Shown here in pieces: positions 8,999 to 17,158 of a stretch of DNA of 64,000 nt. A model generated the notes under the pieces. It ran no database searches and was not told the DNA's origin. It worked only from the letters and a program-made list of their open reading frames with translations. Position 1 is the first letter of the stretch. Each line of letters opens with the position of its first letter. The stretch is from JAVKEN01 sp040221415. GTDB lineage: Bacteria > Pseudomonadota > Alphaproteobacteria > Rickettsiales > JABSSG01. The stretch spans positions 77,215-141,214 of the forward strand of contig JAVKEN010000024.1 of assembly GCA_040221415.1 (NCBI GenBank). Reading direction: 5' to 3'. Made by a program: the position numbers and the translations under genes.

Positions 8999-9004
8999 AG
9001 CTTC

Positions 9005-9090
9005 GAGGCTGGGCGGGCAGATATGTCGTAATCCGGTCAGGTCCGAAAGGAAGCAGCCGCATCGTCCTCTAACTGGGTCGTTCCAGTCTC
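9005..9090 (+). ncRNA. ffs: Signal recognition particle 4.5S RNA (bacterial small type)
   Basis: RNA partner of Ffh in co-translational membrane targeting. The conserved SRP domain IV signature GGTCAGGTCCGAAAGGAAGC is present at about 9034-9053, with a GGAA-type tetraloop and the AGCAGCC side. The ends pair (GAGGCTGG with CCAGTCTC, seven Watson-Crick pairs and one G-U), giving one long hairpin of about 86 nt with no Alu domain. No intrinsic terminator is obvious after it. Confidence 0.95.
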
Positions 9091-9150
9091 ACTTCTTCTA
9101 TTTTCCCAAGCTTTATTTTATGCATTTGACTTACCCACGCATAAATACAT

Positions 9151-9183
9151 TTGATAATATATATGATATAATATATATTATAT
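9151..9183 (+). promoter_or_regulatory. Promoter/operator of the first toxin-antitoxin pair
   Basis: TTGATA at 9151-9156, 17-bp spacer, TATATT at 9174-9179. The -10 lies inside an 18-bp perfect palindrome (9166-9183, ATATAATATATATTATAT). A palindrome over the -10 is where a ribbon-helix-helix antitoxin would be expected to bind for autoregulation. That role is inferred. Confidence 0.55.
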
Positions 9184-9208
9184 ATTGTGAAATGACTCTA
9201 GGATTAAC

Positions 9209-9427
9209 ATGAAAACTATAAGTATTACAGTAGATGAGAATTTATATTACTCCCTTAAAAAGCAAGTACCCGCTGGCAAGCTGAGTAAATATGTTTCTGA
9301 TGCTATAAAAAACAAGATTTCTGCCAATCAAGAGAATCTTGCTTTAGCGTACAAAGAAGCAAACCAAGATAAAGAGCGCAATAAAACAATTGAGGATTGG
9401 AAATCAATTGATGCAGAAGGTATTTGA
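9209..9427 (+). CDS. Ribbon-helix-helix-type antitoxin
   Basis: 72 aa. The first ~45 residues fit a MetJ/Arc-like ribbon-helix-helix: a short beta strand MKTISITVDENL, then helices through SKYVSDAIKNK. The C-terminal ~25 residues are charged and likely unstructured, as expected for the toxin-neutralising segment. AGGA lies 7 nt before the ATG. The stop codon (9425-9427) is 2 nt before the toxin ATG. Pairing with a MazF-type toxin identifies it. Confidence 0.8.
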   Translation: MKTISITVDENLYYSLKKQVPAGKLSKYVSDAIKNKISANQENLALAYKEANQDKERNKTIEDWKSIDAEGI

Positions 9428-9429
9428 CT

Positions 9430-9753
9430 ATGAAAAGAGGAGACATCTACTTTGCAAACTTAGACCCATCAATAGGTTCTGAAACAAAAAAGAGAAGGCC
9501 TGTTGTCATTGTATCTAATAACCTTCAAAACACATACTCAGATAGGGTTGTTATCTTGCCTATCACTTCGCAAGCAAAAAAAGTTTATCCATTTGAAGTT
9601 TTAATTTCTAACAATGGAATTGAAGGTAAGGCAATGTGCGATCAAATTAGAACTTTGGATAAAAGAAGGTTGGAAGACTATCAAGGACAAGTTCCGCAGA
9701 ATATTATAAATCAGATAGAAAAATCACTGAAATTAGTATTGAATTTATCCTAA
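9430..9753 (+). CDS. mazF: MazF/PemK-family endoribonuclease toxin
   Basis: Likely sequence-specific mRNA interferase. The 107 aa product begins with the typical MKRGDIYFANLDP strand and continues KRRPVVIVSNN, RVVILPITS and MCDQIRTLDKRRL, all recognisable PemK/MazF elements including the conserved Arg in RPVV and the DQIR segment. I start at ATG 9430. A TTG 6 nt upstream would overlap the antitoxin stop. The homologous toxin at 48758-49078 has a different antitoxin type. Confidence 0.9.
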   Translation: MKRGDIYFANLDPSIGSETKKRRPVVIVSNNLQNTYSDRVVILPITSQAKKVYPFEVLISNNGIEGKAMCDQIRTLDKRRLEDYQGQVPQNIINQIEKSLKLVLNLS

Positions 9754-9832
9754 CTTGAAATCGCTCCTTTTTGAAGCCCTCAGCGAACAAAGCATAATTT
9801 ATTATATTTTCTGTTAATTTTTCAGAAACAAA

Positions 9833-11407
9833 ATGTTATATTCTGATGCTATGACAAATGCAGATTCCAACTATATTGTTTTAGCACGAAAATATCGGCC
9901 TCAAGACCTTGGCGAGCTTGTCGGTCAGGAGGCTTTAGTCAAAATCCTCAACAACTCAATCCGCGAGAAAAAAGTAGCACACTCGTTTTTACTAAGCGGG
10001 ATTAGAGGAATTGGCAAAACTACTACCGCAAGAATTATAGCTAAAACTTTAAACTGCACAGATCTGCAAGAGAAAGATGGGGTTTATGTCCCTTGTCATA
10101 AATGCAAGAATTGTTTGTCTGCTGCTGAGCAAAGCCATCCAGACATTATTGAACTTGATGCCGCAAGTAAAACAGGCGTAGGTGATATTCGCGAAGTAAT
10201 CGAAAACTCAACCTACGCACCGATCCTTGGAAGATATAAAATTTACATCATCGATGAAGTTCACATGCTTTCAAACAGCGCCTTTAACGCGCTGCTGAAA
10301 ACGCTTGAAGAACCCCCTGCTCATTTGAAATTTATTTTTGCTACAACTGAGTATCGCAAGATTCCTCTAACTATTATTTCAAGATGCCAGAAGCATGATC
10401 TGCGCAGCTTTACTGTTGAAACATTAATGGAGTTGATTCAGAAAGTGTGCAAAAAAGAAGAAGTTGATTGCGAAGAACAAGCAGTGAAAATAATTGCGAC
10501 TCATGCGCAAGGCTCTGCTAGAGACGCGCTTTCGCTGTTGGACATGGTTATTTTAAATTCTAATAGCAAAATTACCGCTGAATTTGTTGAAAAAACTTTA
10601 GGTGTTTCTGATAAAGGAACTTCATATAAGCTTTTTGATAATCTTTTTAAAGGTGAAACAGCTGCTTGTATTGAAACAGCTCATAAATTATTCCTGCAAG
10701 GTATTGAGCCCTCTTATTTGATAGAGGATTTGTTGGAGATTTGCACTGAAGCATCTAAAATGTTATCTGTTGCGAATTATAAAGACTCTGCCTACTTGTC
10801 GGAATTCGATAAAGCGCAATTACAGCAAATCACTGCTGAAGCTAATATCCCAAGACTTTCTAGAATTTGGCAGATGCTGTTCAAAGGAATCTCTGAACTT
10901 AAATCTTCAGACTTGCCGATTCCAACTATTGAGATGCTATTCATCCGAATTTGCTATTTGTCTTCAGAGCCAACCCCGGTTGAAATGGCTAGTGAATTAA
11001 AAAAAAAATCTAAGTCAACAATAGATCAAGTACAGCTGCCAACTAATACGCCAATTACAAATTTTGGAGCAATAGTAGAACTTCTAAAGAAAAAGAAGGA
11101 AATGATACTTTACCATCATCTTCGTACTGATGTTATCCCCCTTAGCCTTGAAGGAACGCATTTAAAGTTGAAACCAACTGTCGATGGAATTGGATTTATC
11201 AATCAATTAAAAACCAAGCTAAAAGAATTCACCCATAAATCTTGGACTATTGAAATTGTAAAAGATGCTCCCTCAGACAATAATAAAGAGCACAAAACCC
11301 TTCAGGAAAAAGAACTTGAAGATATAAAAAATAATGAGATGATAAGTGCTGTTTTTAACAATTTCAGCGATGTTAAAATTGAATCAATAAAAACCATAAA
11401 ACAATAA
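9833..11407 (+). CDS. dnaX: DNA polymerase III subunit gamma/tau
   Basis: Clamp-loader ATPase of the replisome. AAA+ domain: Walker A GIRGIGKTT at 56-64, zinc-module cysteines C75, C88, C91 and C94, Walker B IYIIDEVH, sensor and SRC motif ISRCQKHDL. Domain III follows to about 370, then a short tau-like tail to 524 aa. The first ATG (9833) is used here. A second in-frame ATG at residue 7 is equally possible. It heads the conserved dnaX-ybaB-recR operon. Confidence 0.95.
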   Translation: MLYSDAMTNADSNYIVLARKYRPQDLGELVGQEALVKILNNSIREKKVAHSFLLSGIRGIGKTTTARIIAKTLNCTDLQEKDGVYVPCHKCKNCLSAAEQSHPDIIELDAASKTGVGDIREVIENSTYAPILGRYKIYIIDEVHMLSNSAFNALLKTLEEPPAHLKFIFATTEYRKIPLTIISRCQKHDLRSFTVETLMELIQKVCKKEEVDCEEQAVKIIATHAQGSARDALSLLDMVILNSNSKITAEFVEKTLGVSDKGTSYKLFDNLFKGETAACIETAHKLFLQGIEPSYLIEDLLEICTEASKMLSVANYKDSAYLSEFDKAQLQQITAEANIPRLSRIWQMLFKGISELKSSDLPIPTIEMLFIRICYLSSEPTPVEMASELKKKSKSTIDQVQLPTNTPITNFGAIVELLKKKKEMILYHHLRTDVIPLSLEGTHLKLKPTVDGIGFINQLKTKLKEFTHKSWTIEIVKDAPSDNNKEHKTLQEKELEDIKNNEMISAVFNNFSDVKIESIKTIKQ

Positions 11408-11416
11408 GAGGTCAAT

Positions 11417-11725
11417 GTGAATATCAATCACCTAATGAAGCAAGCTCAAGAAATGCAGAAGAAAATGCAAGATCAGCAAGAAAAACTGGCAGCGCAAGAA
11501 TTTGAAGGCACATCTGGCGGCGAAATGATTAAAGTCATCATCTCAGGATCAAATGAAATGAAATCAGTTAAGATTGACCCTTCCCTAGCTTCAAAAGACG
11601 AAGTTGATATGCTTGAAGACCTTATCGTTGCAGCTTACAATGACGCTAAGAAAAAACTCGATGATGAAACAAAAGACTCTATGTCTGGCATGATGGGTGG
11701 AATGCCTCCTGGGTTGAAATTCTAA
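11417..11725 (+). CDS. ybaB: YbaB/EbfC nucleoid-associated protein
   Basis: Small DNA-binding protein, 102 aa, with the Met-rich helical N-terminus (LMKQAQEMQKKMQ), the central strand region (VIISGSNEMKSVKIDP) and the C-terminal MSGMMGGMPPG tail. The start is GTG at 11417, supported by AAGAGGT 5 nt upstream. The 9-nt gap to dnaX and 6-nt gap to recR match the classical order. Confidence 0.93.
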   Translation: MNINHLMKQAQEMQKKMQDQQEKLAAQEFEGTSGGEMIKVIISGSNEMKSVKIDPSLASKDEVDMLEDLIVAAYNDAKKKLDDETKDSMSGMMGGMPPGLKF

Positions 11726-11731
11726 GAAAAA

Positions 11732-12325
11732 ATGTCTAATCGTTTAGAGTATTTAATTCATTATATATCTAGGCTGCCAAGCGTTGGTAATAAAACTGCC
11801 AAAAGATATGCAATTCATTTACTCAACCACAAAGAAAAGGTGATGTTACCTTTAGCTAAAGCGATTGAAGATGCGGCTACAGGCTTGCATCAATGCAAAA
11901 ATTGTGGAAATTATGACGATCAAGAGATTTGCTATATTTGCTCTGATGAGAAAAGAGAAGCCACCATGTTATGTATAGTAGAAAATATCTCGGATTTGTG
12001 GTCTCTTGAAGAAGCTAATGTGTTTAATGGCAAATACCAAGTGTTAGGCGGCAACCTTTCAACATCAACAAATTACGACACTGAATCGCTTAATATGAAT
12101 CACCTACTCAAGCGAATTAAAGATGAAAATATTCAAGAGGTGGTCATTGCCACTAGCACTTCTGTGGATGGCCAAACAACCGCTTTTTATATCATGGACC
12201 ACTTAAAAGATATTGGCGTAAAGGTCACAAGACTTGCAAGTGGTATTCCAATCGGTGGAGAACTGAACTATTTAGACGAAGGCACCATTGCCGCAGCATT
12301 CAATTCCCGTAAGGATTTCTCTTAG
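11732..12325 (+). CDS. recR: Recombination mediator RecR
   Basis: Works with RecO and RecF to load RecA on gapped DNA. The 197 aa product has an N-terminal helix-hairpin-helix (SRLPSVGNKTAKRYAIHLL), a zinc finger with C55, C58, C67 and C70, and a Toprim domain (LCIVENISDLWSLE and onward). Full length, third gene of the operon. Confidence 0.96.
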   Translation: MSNRLEYLIHYISRLPSVGNKTAKRYAIHLLNHKEKVMLPLAKAIEDAATGLHQCKNCGNYDDQEICYICSDEKREATMLCIVENISDLWSLEEANVFNGKYQVLGGNLSTSTNYDTESLNMNHLLKRIKDENIQEVVIATSTSVDGQTTAFYIMDHLKDIGVKVTRLASGIPIGGELNYLDEGTIAAAFNSRKDFS

Positions 12326-12396
12326 ATTCCCTGTGATACCATTACACAATAAATACGAAATATTAAGAATTTCTTAAAAATCATCACTTAATAGGG

Positions 12397-12425
12397 TTGT
12401 GTTATATAAATCTTTCTAATAGAAT
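12397..12425 (+). promoter_or_regulatory. Predicted promoter for the ankyrin gene
   Basis: TTGTGT at 12397-12402, 17-bp spacer, TAGAAT at 12420-12425, 39 nt before the ATG. Confidence 0.45.
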
Positions 12426-12464
12426 TCGCCTACATTTTTAAAATTTAATGACTGTGAGAGAGTT

Positions 12465-13064
12465 ATGAATGATGTGAGAGAAGGATTAGACGTCGCTGAA
12501 CGTTACAAAACTGCCGTTACCTCTGGTAACGCAGAAGAGCTGAAGAAACTGTTAAAAGAGCATATGCTGCCCTCAGAAACTAGATTCGAACAAGGAGACA
12601 CCCTGTTACATCTAGCAATAAGGAATGCAAACCCAGAAGCTGTAAAAATAATTGTCGAGAATCAAGAAGGAGTTGATCTTGCTGCACAAAACAGAAGAGC
12701 AAATACGCCTTTATGTTTAGCGGTTCAACTTTCAAAACCAAACACACAGCTTTATTCTGCCGAGCAAAGAGAAGCTTTAAAAACAGCGTTTGAAAAAATT
12801 AGCTTATATCTAATTGAAAAAGATTCTAAGTTGCATGAGACTGCTAAAATACAGAATATTATGCGTAAATCTGTTTGGGATTTCTTGAACAAAACAGTCA
12901 AAAACCCAAAGATTAGAGAAGCTCTAAATAGCAAAACGATGCAGTTACTCGCGTCTGAAGCAAAAATTCCATCTGTGAAGAAAGCTGCTGCAGAGACTTC
13001 CAAGAAAGAGTCACAGGTTGAAAAATTGCAAAGACAAAGACAGGGTCGCGTTGTCTCTAGATAA
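12465..13064 (+). CDS. Ankyrin-repeat protein
   Basis: 199 aa. A canonical ankyrin repeat is visible at about 44-66 (GDTLLHLAIRNANPEAVKII). A second, imperfect one at about 77-90 (NRRANTPLCLAVQLS) is followed by a longer helical insertion. The C-terminal 45 residues are strongly basic and polar (many K, R, Q). There is no signal peptide. Ankyrin proteins mediate protein binding and in host-associated alphaproteobacteria are often secreted effectors, but this sequence alone does not show secretion. It overlaps the start of prmA. Confidence 0.8.
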   Translation: MNDVREGLDVAERYKTAVTSGNAEELKKLLKEHMLPSETRFEQGDTLLHLAIRNANPEAVKIIVENQEGVDLAAQNRRANTPLCLAVQLSKPNTQLYSAEQREALKTAFEKISLYLIEKDSKLHETAKIQNIMRKSVWDFLNKTVKNPKIREALNSKTMQLLASEAKIPSVKKAAAETSKKESQVEKLQRQRQGRVVSR

Positions 13065-13980
13065 AGACAGTTTAGCAGAAGATAATGCTTTTGCTCAGCC
13101 ACGGTTTTTTCATACTTTAAGCATTCACACGCTTTACCGTGATCTATTTGATATTACCCATGAGCTTGACCTTCTTGAATTTGATTATGAATATTTTGAA
13201 AAAGATCAAGTTGCTCCAAGCCTTGAGAATCATGATGACGACATTTGGATTATAAAAATCTATCTACAATCACCTGAGGAATTAATCAGAACAGAGCTTA
13301 AATTAGTCAATATTATCAAAAACCAACCCATCATCAGGGGATATATAGAAAACAAAGATTGGGTAAAAGAGACTCAAAATAACTTCAAACCCATAGAAAT
13401 TGAAGAATTCTACATTCACACTGACAATTTCCCAGACAAAGCAGATAAAGTTAATTTACATATTAACCCGGACAGAGCCTTTGGTACCGGCGAACATGAA
13501 ACAACCAAACTCTGCCTTCAGGCTATCTCTTACCTTGCTTCTTCTGGAGTTAATCCAAGTTCCTGTGCTGACATAGGCTGCGGATCTGGCATTCTTGCTA
13601 TTGCTTTGAAAAAGAAACACCCCGAGACAAAAATTATTGCGTCTGACATGGATAATGAGTCTGTAAAAGTCAGTATCAGTAACTTTGAAAAAAATGAAGT
13701 TGATATTGAAGCTTACTTCGCAAATGGGTTTTATCACAAGCAAATTAAAGAAAAAGCGCCCTACTCTCTTATTGTCTCAAATATTCTGGCAAAACCAATT
13801 ATTTCTCTAGCTGAAGATATGAATAAATATTCGAAGCGAGATGCTTATGTTATTCTTTCAGGGTTTGTTGATTATCAGAAAGCAGAAATTTTAGAGAAAT
13901 ATCAAACACAAGGATTCAAGCTTGAAAAAGAGCTTAGCCTAGAAAGCTGGATTTGCTATATCCTTAAAAAGATTATTTAG
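13051..13980 (+). CDS. prmA: Ribosomal protein L11 methyltransferase
   Basis: SAM-dependent trimethylation of L11. The C-terminal methyltransferase domain has motif I ADIGCGSGILAIAL, preceded by the PrmA hallmark INPDRAFGTGEHETTKLCL. A later NILAKPI matches the conserved active-site loop. The N-terminal substrate-binding part is shorter than in many homologues. The start is uncertain: no early ATG exists, and TTG at 13051 (AGGG upstream) or TTG at 13018 are the options. Both overlap the ankyrin gene. The 3' end overlaps the convergent AsmA-like gene by 8 nt. Confidence 0.9.
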   Translation: MSLDKDSLAEDNAFAQPRFFHTLSIHTLYRDLFDITHELDLLEFDYEYFEKDQVAPSLENHDDDIWIIKIYLQSPEELIRTELKLVNIIKNQPIIRGYIENKDWVKETQNNFKPIEIEEFYIHTDNFPDKADKVNLHINPDRAFGTGEHETTKLCLQAISYLASSGVNPSSCADIGCGSGILAIALKKKHPETKIIASDMDNESVKVSISNFEKNEVDIEAYFANGFYHKQIKEKAPYSLIVSNILAKPIISLAEDMNKYSKRDAYVILSGFVDYQKAEILEKYQTQGFKLEKELSLESWICYILKKII

Positions 13981-16441
13981 AAGCTTCAGTTCCAAACTTC
14001 AATTTAGGATCATTGATAGGACCAACAAAAGAAATGTTGAATCCATCAACCTTGCCATTATTATCTAAATAAGCAAAACTAGCCGCTGTTGTCTGAGCGC
14101 CATTGAATAGATTTAAATCAGAACTTAATTTACCATCCACCTTATCGGCAGAAAATTCTGACTCTTTAATTATCAAATGGCCATTTTCCACTTCTGCTTT
14201 GCCTTTAAAGAATTTGAAATCAGTAGAGCCCTTGCCTATTTTGTTATCAAAATCTTTCGGAAGATAAGTGCCGTAAGTATTTAATAAAGTTTTAATATTA
14301 AATTTATCAGCTTGTAATTTGCTTGCCCTAAAGTTAAACACACCGCCTGATGAAGCAGCAACTTCGTGCAAGCTCGCACCTTTACCGTATAAATTACCGG
14401 TCATATTAAGCTTGCCTTTAAACCTTTCGCTTCCAAACAACTCACGGGAGAGTTTACCAATATCACCACCTGAATATGAATAAGCAATATTATAAGCAAA
14501 AGGACTTAGAGCAATGTTTCCAAGAGATTGCAAATAGCCATCAAATAGCCTCGTATTCAGCTTTCTTATTTTTACTAATCCATTCTCTATGACCGAATCA
14601 AGATAGAAATCATTTATTTTCATATCTTCAAAAACCATATCTTTGAATTTAAGTTTCAAATATCCATTGAATTTATCAAACCTAAAGAAATCCAGGTTAT
14701 AATTCGGCAATTGATAAGCAACATTTTTTGGATCATTGCTTTGATTCTTCGAGTAAACAGACTCATTACTGTTCTGCTGAGCGTTGTTTCCAAAAATAAG
14801 TCCATGAAGCATGTTTCCATCTACGCTATCTCCACTAACAACAAGCGTAAGATATGGCTTAGCATGTGAAGTGTCTATGCCGAAATGCCCTGTAAAATTA
14901 GACATTGGCGACTCAACATGAATGTCGTGAATATTGAATGCGTCGTTTCTAAGAACTATCTGAGCTTTAGCTAGATCAATTTTATGCTCGCCATATTTTA
15001 GATTATTAAAATTCAAAGAAACATCGTAAATAGATTTAAACTTTCGGAAATTTAAATTCTCTTGAGTAAATGTATTCTTGTTTGAATTAGTTAGGAAGTT
15101 ATATCTCTTAACGAAGTTATTGATCATAGTGTCAGAATTGATATCAAAGTCATCTAACGAAAGCTTGGCATAAACAGATTTGAAATCATTAGGATAATAA
15201 GAAATCCTAAGATCTCCTTGCGCATTGAACTTTGAATCTTCAACTTTAAAATCACTCAAATCCATCATCACTGGTGTTAAAATGATTTTGGATTTCATTG
15301 TTAAATTATGCTCAGCAGCAAGCTCATCGGCATTATCAAACCCAAATAAACTTAAAAGACCTTCTGAATCATTTGACTTAACTACAAGGTCACCATGATA
15401 TTTCGGCCTGTGAACATCATTATCAAGTGTGCCTTTTGAATAGATAAAATGGTTTTTATTAACCTGCACCTGGAATTTTTTAACATCTGCGCGCTTATGT
15501 TCATTACAATCAATGTCAATCTCAAGATTATTAAGTGTAGTTTTATTAAGCTGAATTCCGTTAGCTTTAACTTCACCAAGCAACTCGTAACCTTTTGCAT
15601 ATTCAGAAAGCACAAGTGAGCCAAGTGATACAAATTTGCTGATTGCTTTATTATCTTGCTGCTGGAAGATACCATCTAGATTCATCCTTGAAATATTCAA
15701 TGAGGAAATAAGATCATATCTTTTATCTTTTGGAGTATCTATCGCAAGCGAGAATTCTGCATTATCAGAAATAAAATGTGTATTCTTAAGCTTAAATTCA
15801 TCTTCATATTCAAATTCACCAGAAAATTTAGCGTTTTCTTTTGCTCTAAACTTCACACCAAGAATTGATGACAAATTTGCAAACTCTTCAGATGAATTAA
15901 ATAAATCATTAGATTGATATGCAAATTGACCTTTTAATGTGCCCTCATCCAAATTATGGCCGCTTGGAGTATAGGTTGATTGCAGATTTAAAGTGTGGAT
16001 GTCCGAAGAAAATTTAACATTTAAGATAATATTATTTTTACCATCAAAATAATAATCCCCATTGATCTCTTGATCCTTAGCACCACCATGCAAAGTTCCA
16101 TTGAAATGCACTTTCTTAGAATCCTCATTATAAGAAAAGTTAATAAATGCACCATCAAAATACATATCTTTCTTTTTGAACAAGCCGCTGAAATCTAAAC
16201 GAGCATTAGAAACAGATACAATATGTTTTGTTTTTCCTTTCAATAAATCATATAGACTGCTATTTCTTTGGCCCTGGCTATCAGCTAATACAACTGGAAA
16301 TGGCAAAATCTGAACTACTGTCTGATTTTTTTCTTTTTTATCTAAAAGTTGTAAATGTGGCTTAAGATCACCATAGTAATAGTATGCACCACCAAAAATG
16401 GCCACTAAAAAGAAGACCACTAAAAAAAACTTTCCACGCAT
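13973..16441 (-). CDS. AsmA-family (bridge-like) envelope protein
   Basis: 822 aa with one N-terminal membrane anchor (about 5-24), then a long periplasmic beta-rich region. The C-terminal ~200 residues carry the AsmA-like pattern (ASSGGVFNFRASKL, a G-x-T-x-F segment, then DGKLSSDLNLF). Family members are thought to move phospholipids or affect outer-membrane assembly, and I infer the same here. It is monocistronic, convergent with prmA and divergent from rimM. The length fits the larger alphaproteobacterial AsmA/DUF3971-like proteins. Confidence 0.8.
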   Translation of the reverse strand: MRGKFFLVVFFLVAIFGGAYYYYGDLKPHLQLLDKKEKNQTVVQILPFPVVLADSQGQRNSSLYDLLKGKTKHIVSVSNARLDFSGLFKKKDMYFDGAFINFSYNEDSKKVHFNGTLHGGAKDQEINGDYYFDGKNNIILNVKFSSDIHTLNLQSTYTPSGHNLDEGTLKGQFAYQSNDLFNSSEEFANLSSILGVKFRAKENAKFSGEFEYEDEFKLKNTHFISDNAEFSLAIDTPKDKRYDLISSLNISRMNLDGIFQQQDNKAISKFVSLGSLVLSEYAKGYELLGEVKANGIQLNKTTLNNLEIDIDCNEHKRADVKKFQVQVNKNHFIYSKGTLDNDVHRPKYHGDLVVKSNDSEGLLSLFGFDNADELAAEHNLTMKSKIILTPVMMDLSDFKVEDSKFNAQGDLRISYYPNDFKSVYAKLSLDDFDINSDTMINNFVKRYNFLTNSNKNTFTQENLNFRKFKSIYDVSLNFNNLKYGEHKIDLAKAQIVLRNDAFNIHDIHVESPMSNFTGHFGIDTSHAKPYLTLVVSGDSVDGNMLHGLIFGNNAQQNSNESVYSKNQSNDPKNVAYQLPNYNLDFFRFDKFNGYLKLKFKDMVFEDMKINDFYLDSVIENGLVKIRKLNTRLFDGYLQSLGNIALSPFAYNIAYSYSGGDIGKLSRELFGSERFKGKLNMTGNLYGKGASLHEVAASSGGVFNFRASKLQADKFNIKTLLNTYGTYLPKDFDNKIGKGSTDFKFFKGKAEVENGHLIIKESEFSADKVDGKLSSDLNLFNGAQTTAASFAYLDNNGKVDGFNISFVGPINDPKLKFGTEASK

Positions 16442-16532
16442 ATTGAAATACTTTATTTGTGATAAAAATTACTACAAAAAATATAAACTATATGTTTTAG
16501 TATAGCAAATATAATTAGGCAGTTTCTTATAT

Positions 16533-17039
16533 ATGGACAAAAATTATTTATTGATCGGAGTCATCACTTCAGCACATGGCATTAAAGGAGCTATCAAAAC
16601 TAGATTCTTTACCGACAACCCAGAAAATATAAAAAAATATTCATTTGTAAATTCACAAAAAGAAGCTGTGAAATTTAAGTCACTAAATTTTACAGATGGA
16701 ACTAACGCTATATGTACAATTGCTGGAATCGAAGATAGAACCCAAGCTGAAAAGCTTAAAACGACTGAGTTGTTTATTTTAAAAAGCGAGCTGCCAAAAA
16801 CTGAAGAGTCAGAGTTCTATATAAACGACTTGATTGATTGCGATGTAAAAAACGAAGAAGGAAAAATAATCGCTAAGATAAAAAACGTACTAAATTTTGG
16901 TGCCGGTGATATTTTAGAGATCGAACTTATTGACAATAACCAAAAGAAATTATTAGCTTTTACCAAAGAAAATTTTCCTACTACAGATGTAGAAAAAAAC
17001 TTTTTAATAATTAATACAAAACTACTTGATTTAAAATAA
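16533..17039 (+). CDS. rimM: 16S rRNA processing protein RimM
   Basis: Assembly factor for the 30S head. The 168 aa product has the N-terminal RimM domain (LLIGVITSAHGIKGAIKTRF) and a C-terminal PRC barrel (about 95-168, including NFGAGDILEIEL). The usual partners rpsP and trmD are not next to it. Instead tRNA-Glu follows 27 nt later. Little SD is visible. Confidence 0.93.
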   Translation: MDKNYLLIGVITSAHGIKGAIKTRFFTDNPENIKKYSFVNSQKEAVKFKSLNFTDGTNAICTIAGIEDRTQAEKLKTTELFILKSELPKTEESEFYINDLIDCDVKNEEGKIIAKIKNVLNFGAGDILEIELIDNNQKKLLAFTKENFPTTDVEKNFLIINTKLLDLK

Positions 17040-17053
17040 TTTAACCATATAAT
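17026..17053 (+). promoter_or_regulatory. Promoter of tRNA-Glu
   Basis: TTGATT at 17026-17031, 16-bp spacer, TATAAT at 17048-17053, 13 nt before the tRNA. The -35 lies inside the last codons of rimM. Confidence 0.7.
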
Positions 17054-17066
17054 CTGAAACTCAAAT

Positions 17067-17141
17067 GACCCCTTCGTCTAGCGGTTAGGACGTCACCCTT
17101 TCACGGTGAAAACACGGGTTCGATTCCCGTAGGGGTCACCA
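17067..17141 (+). tRNA. tRNA-Glu (anticodon TTC)
   Basis: Acceptor arms GACCCCT/AGGGGTC pair fully. The anticodon loop CTTTCAC places TTC at 34-36. The T arm ACGGGTTCGATTCCCGT is canonical. CCA is encoded (17139-17141). The ampG-like start codon lies 17 nt downstream, so the two may share a transcript. Confidence 0.97.
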
Positions 17142-17158
17142 AGGTCTCAGTTTGCATT

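Noticed and set aside
9151..9186. Replication origin in the AT-rich palindromic stretch
   Set aside because: No DnaA boxes are apparent, and the position and spacing are explained by the TA promoter/operator.
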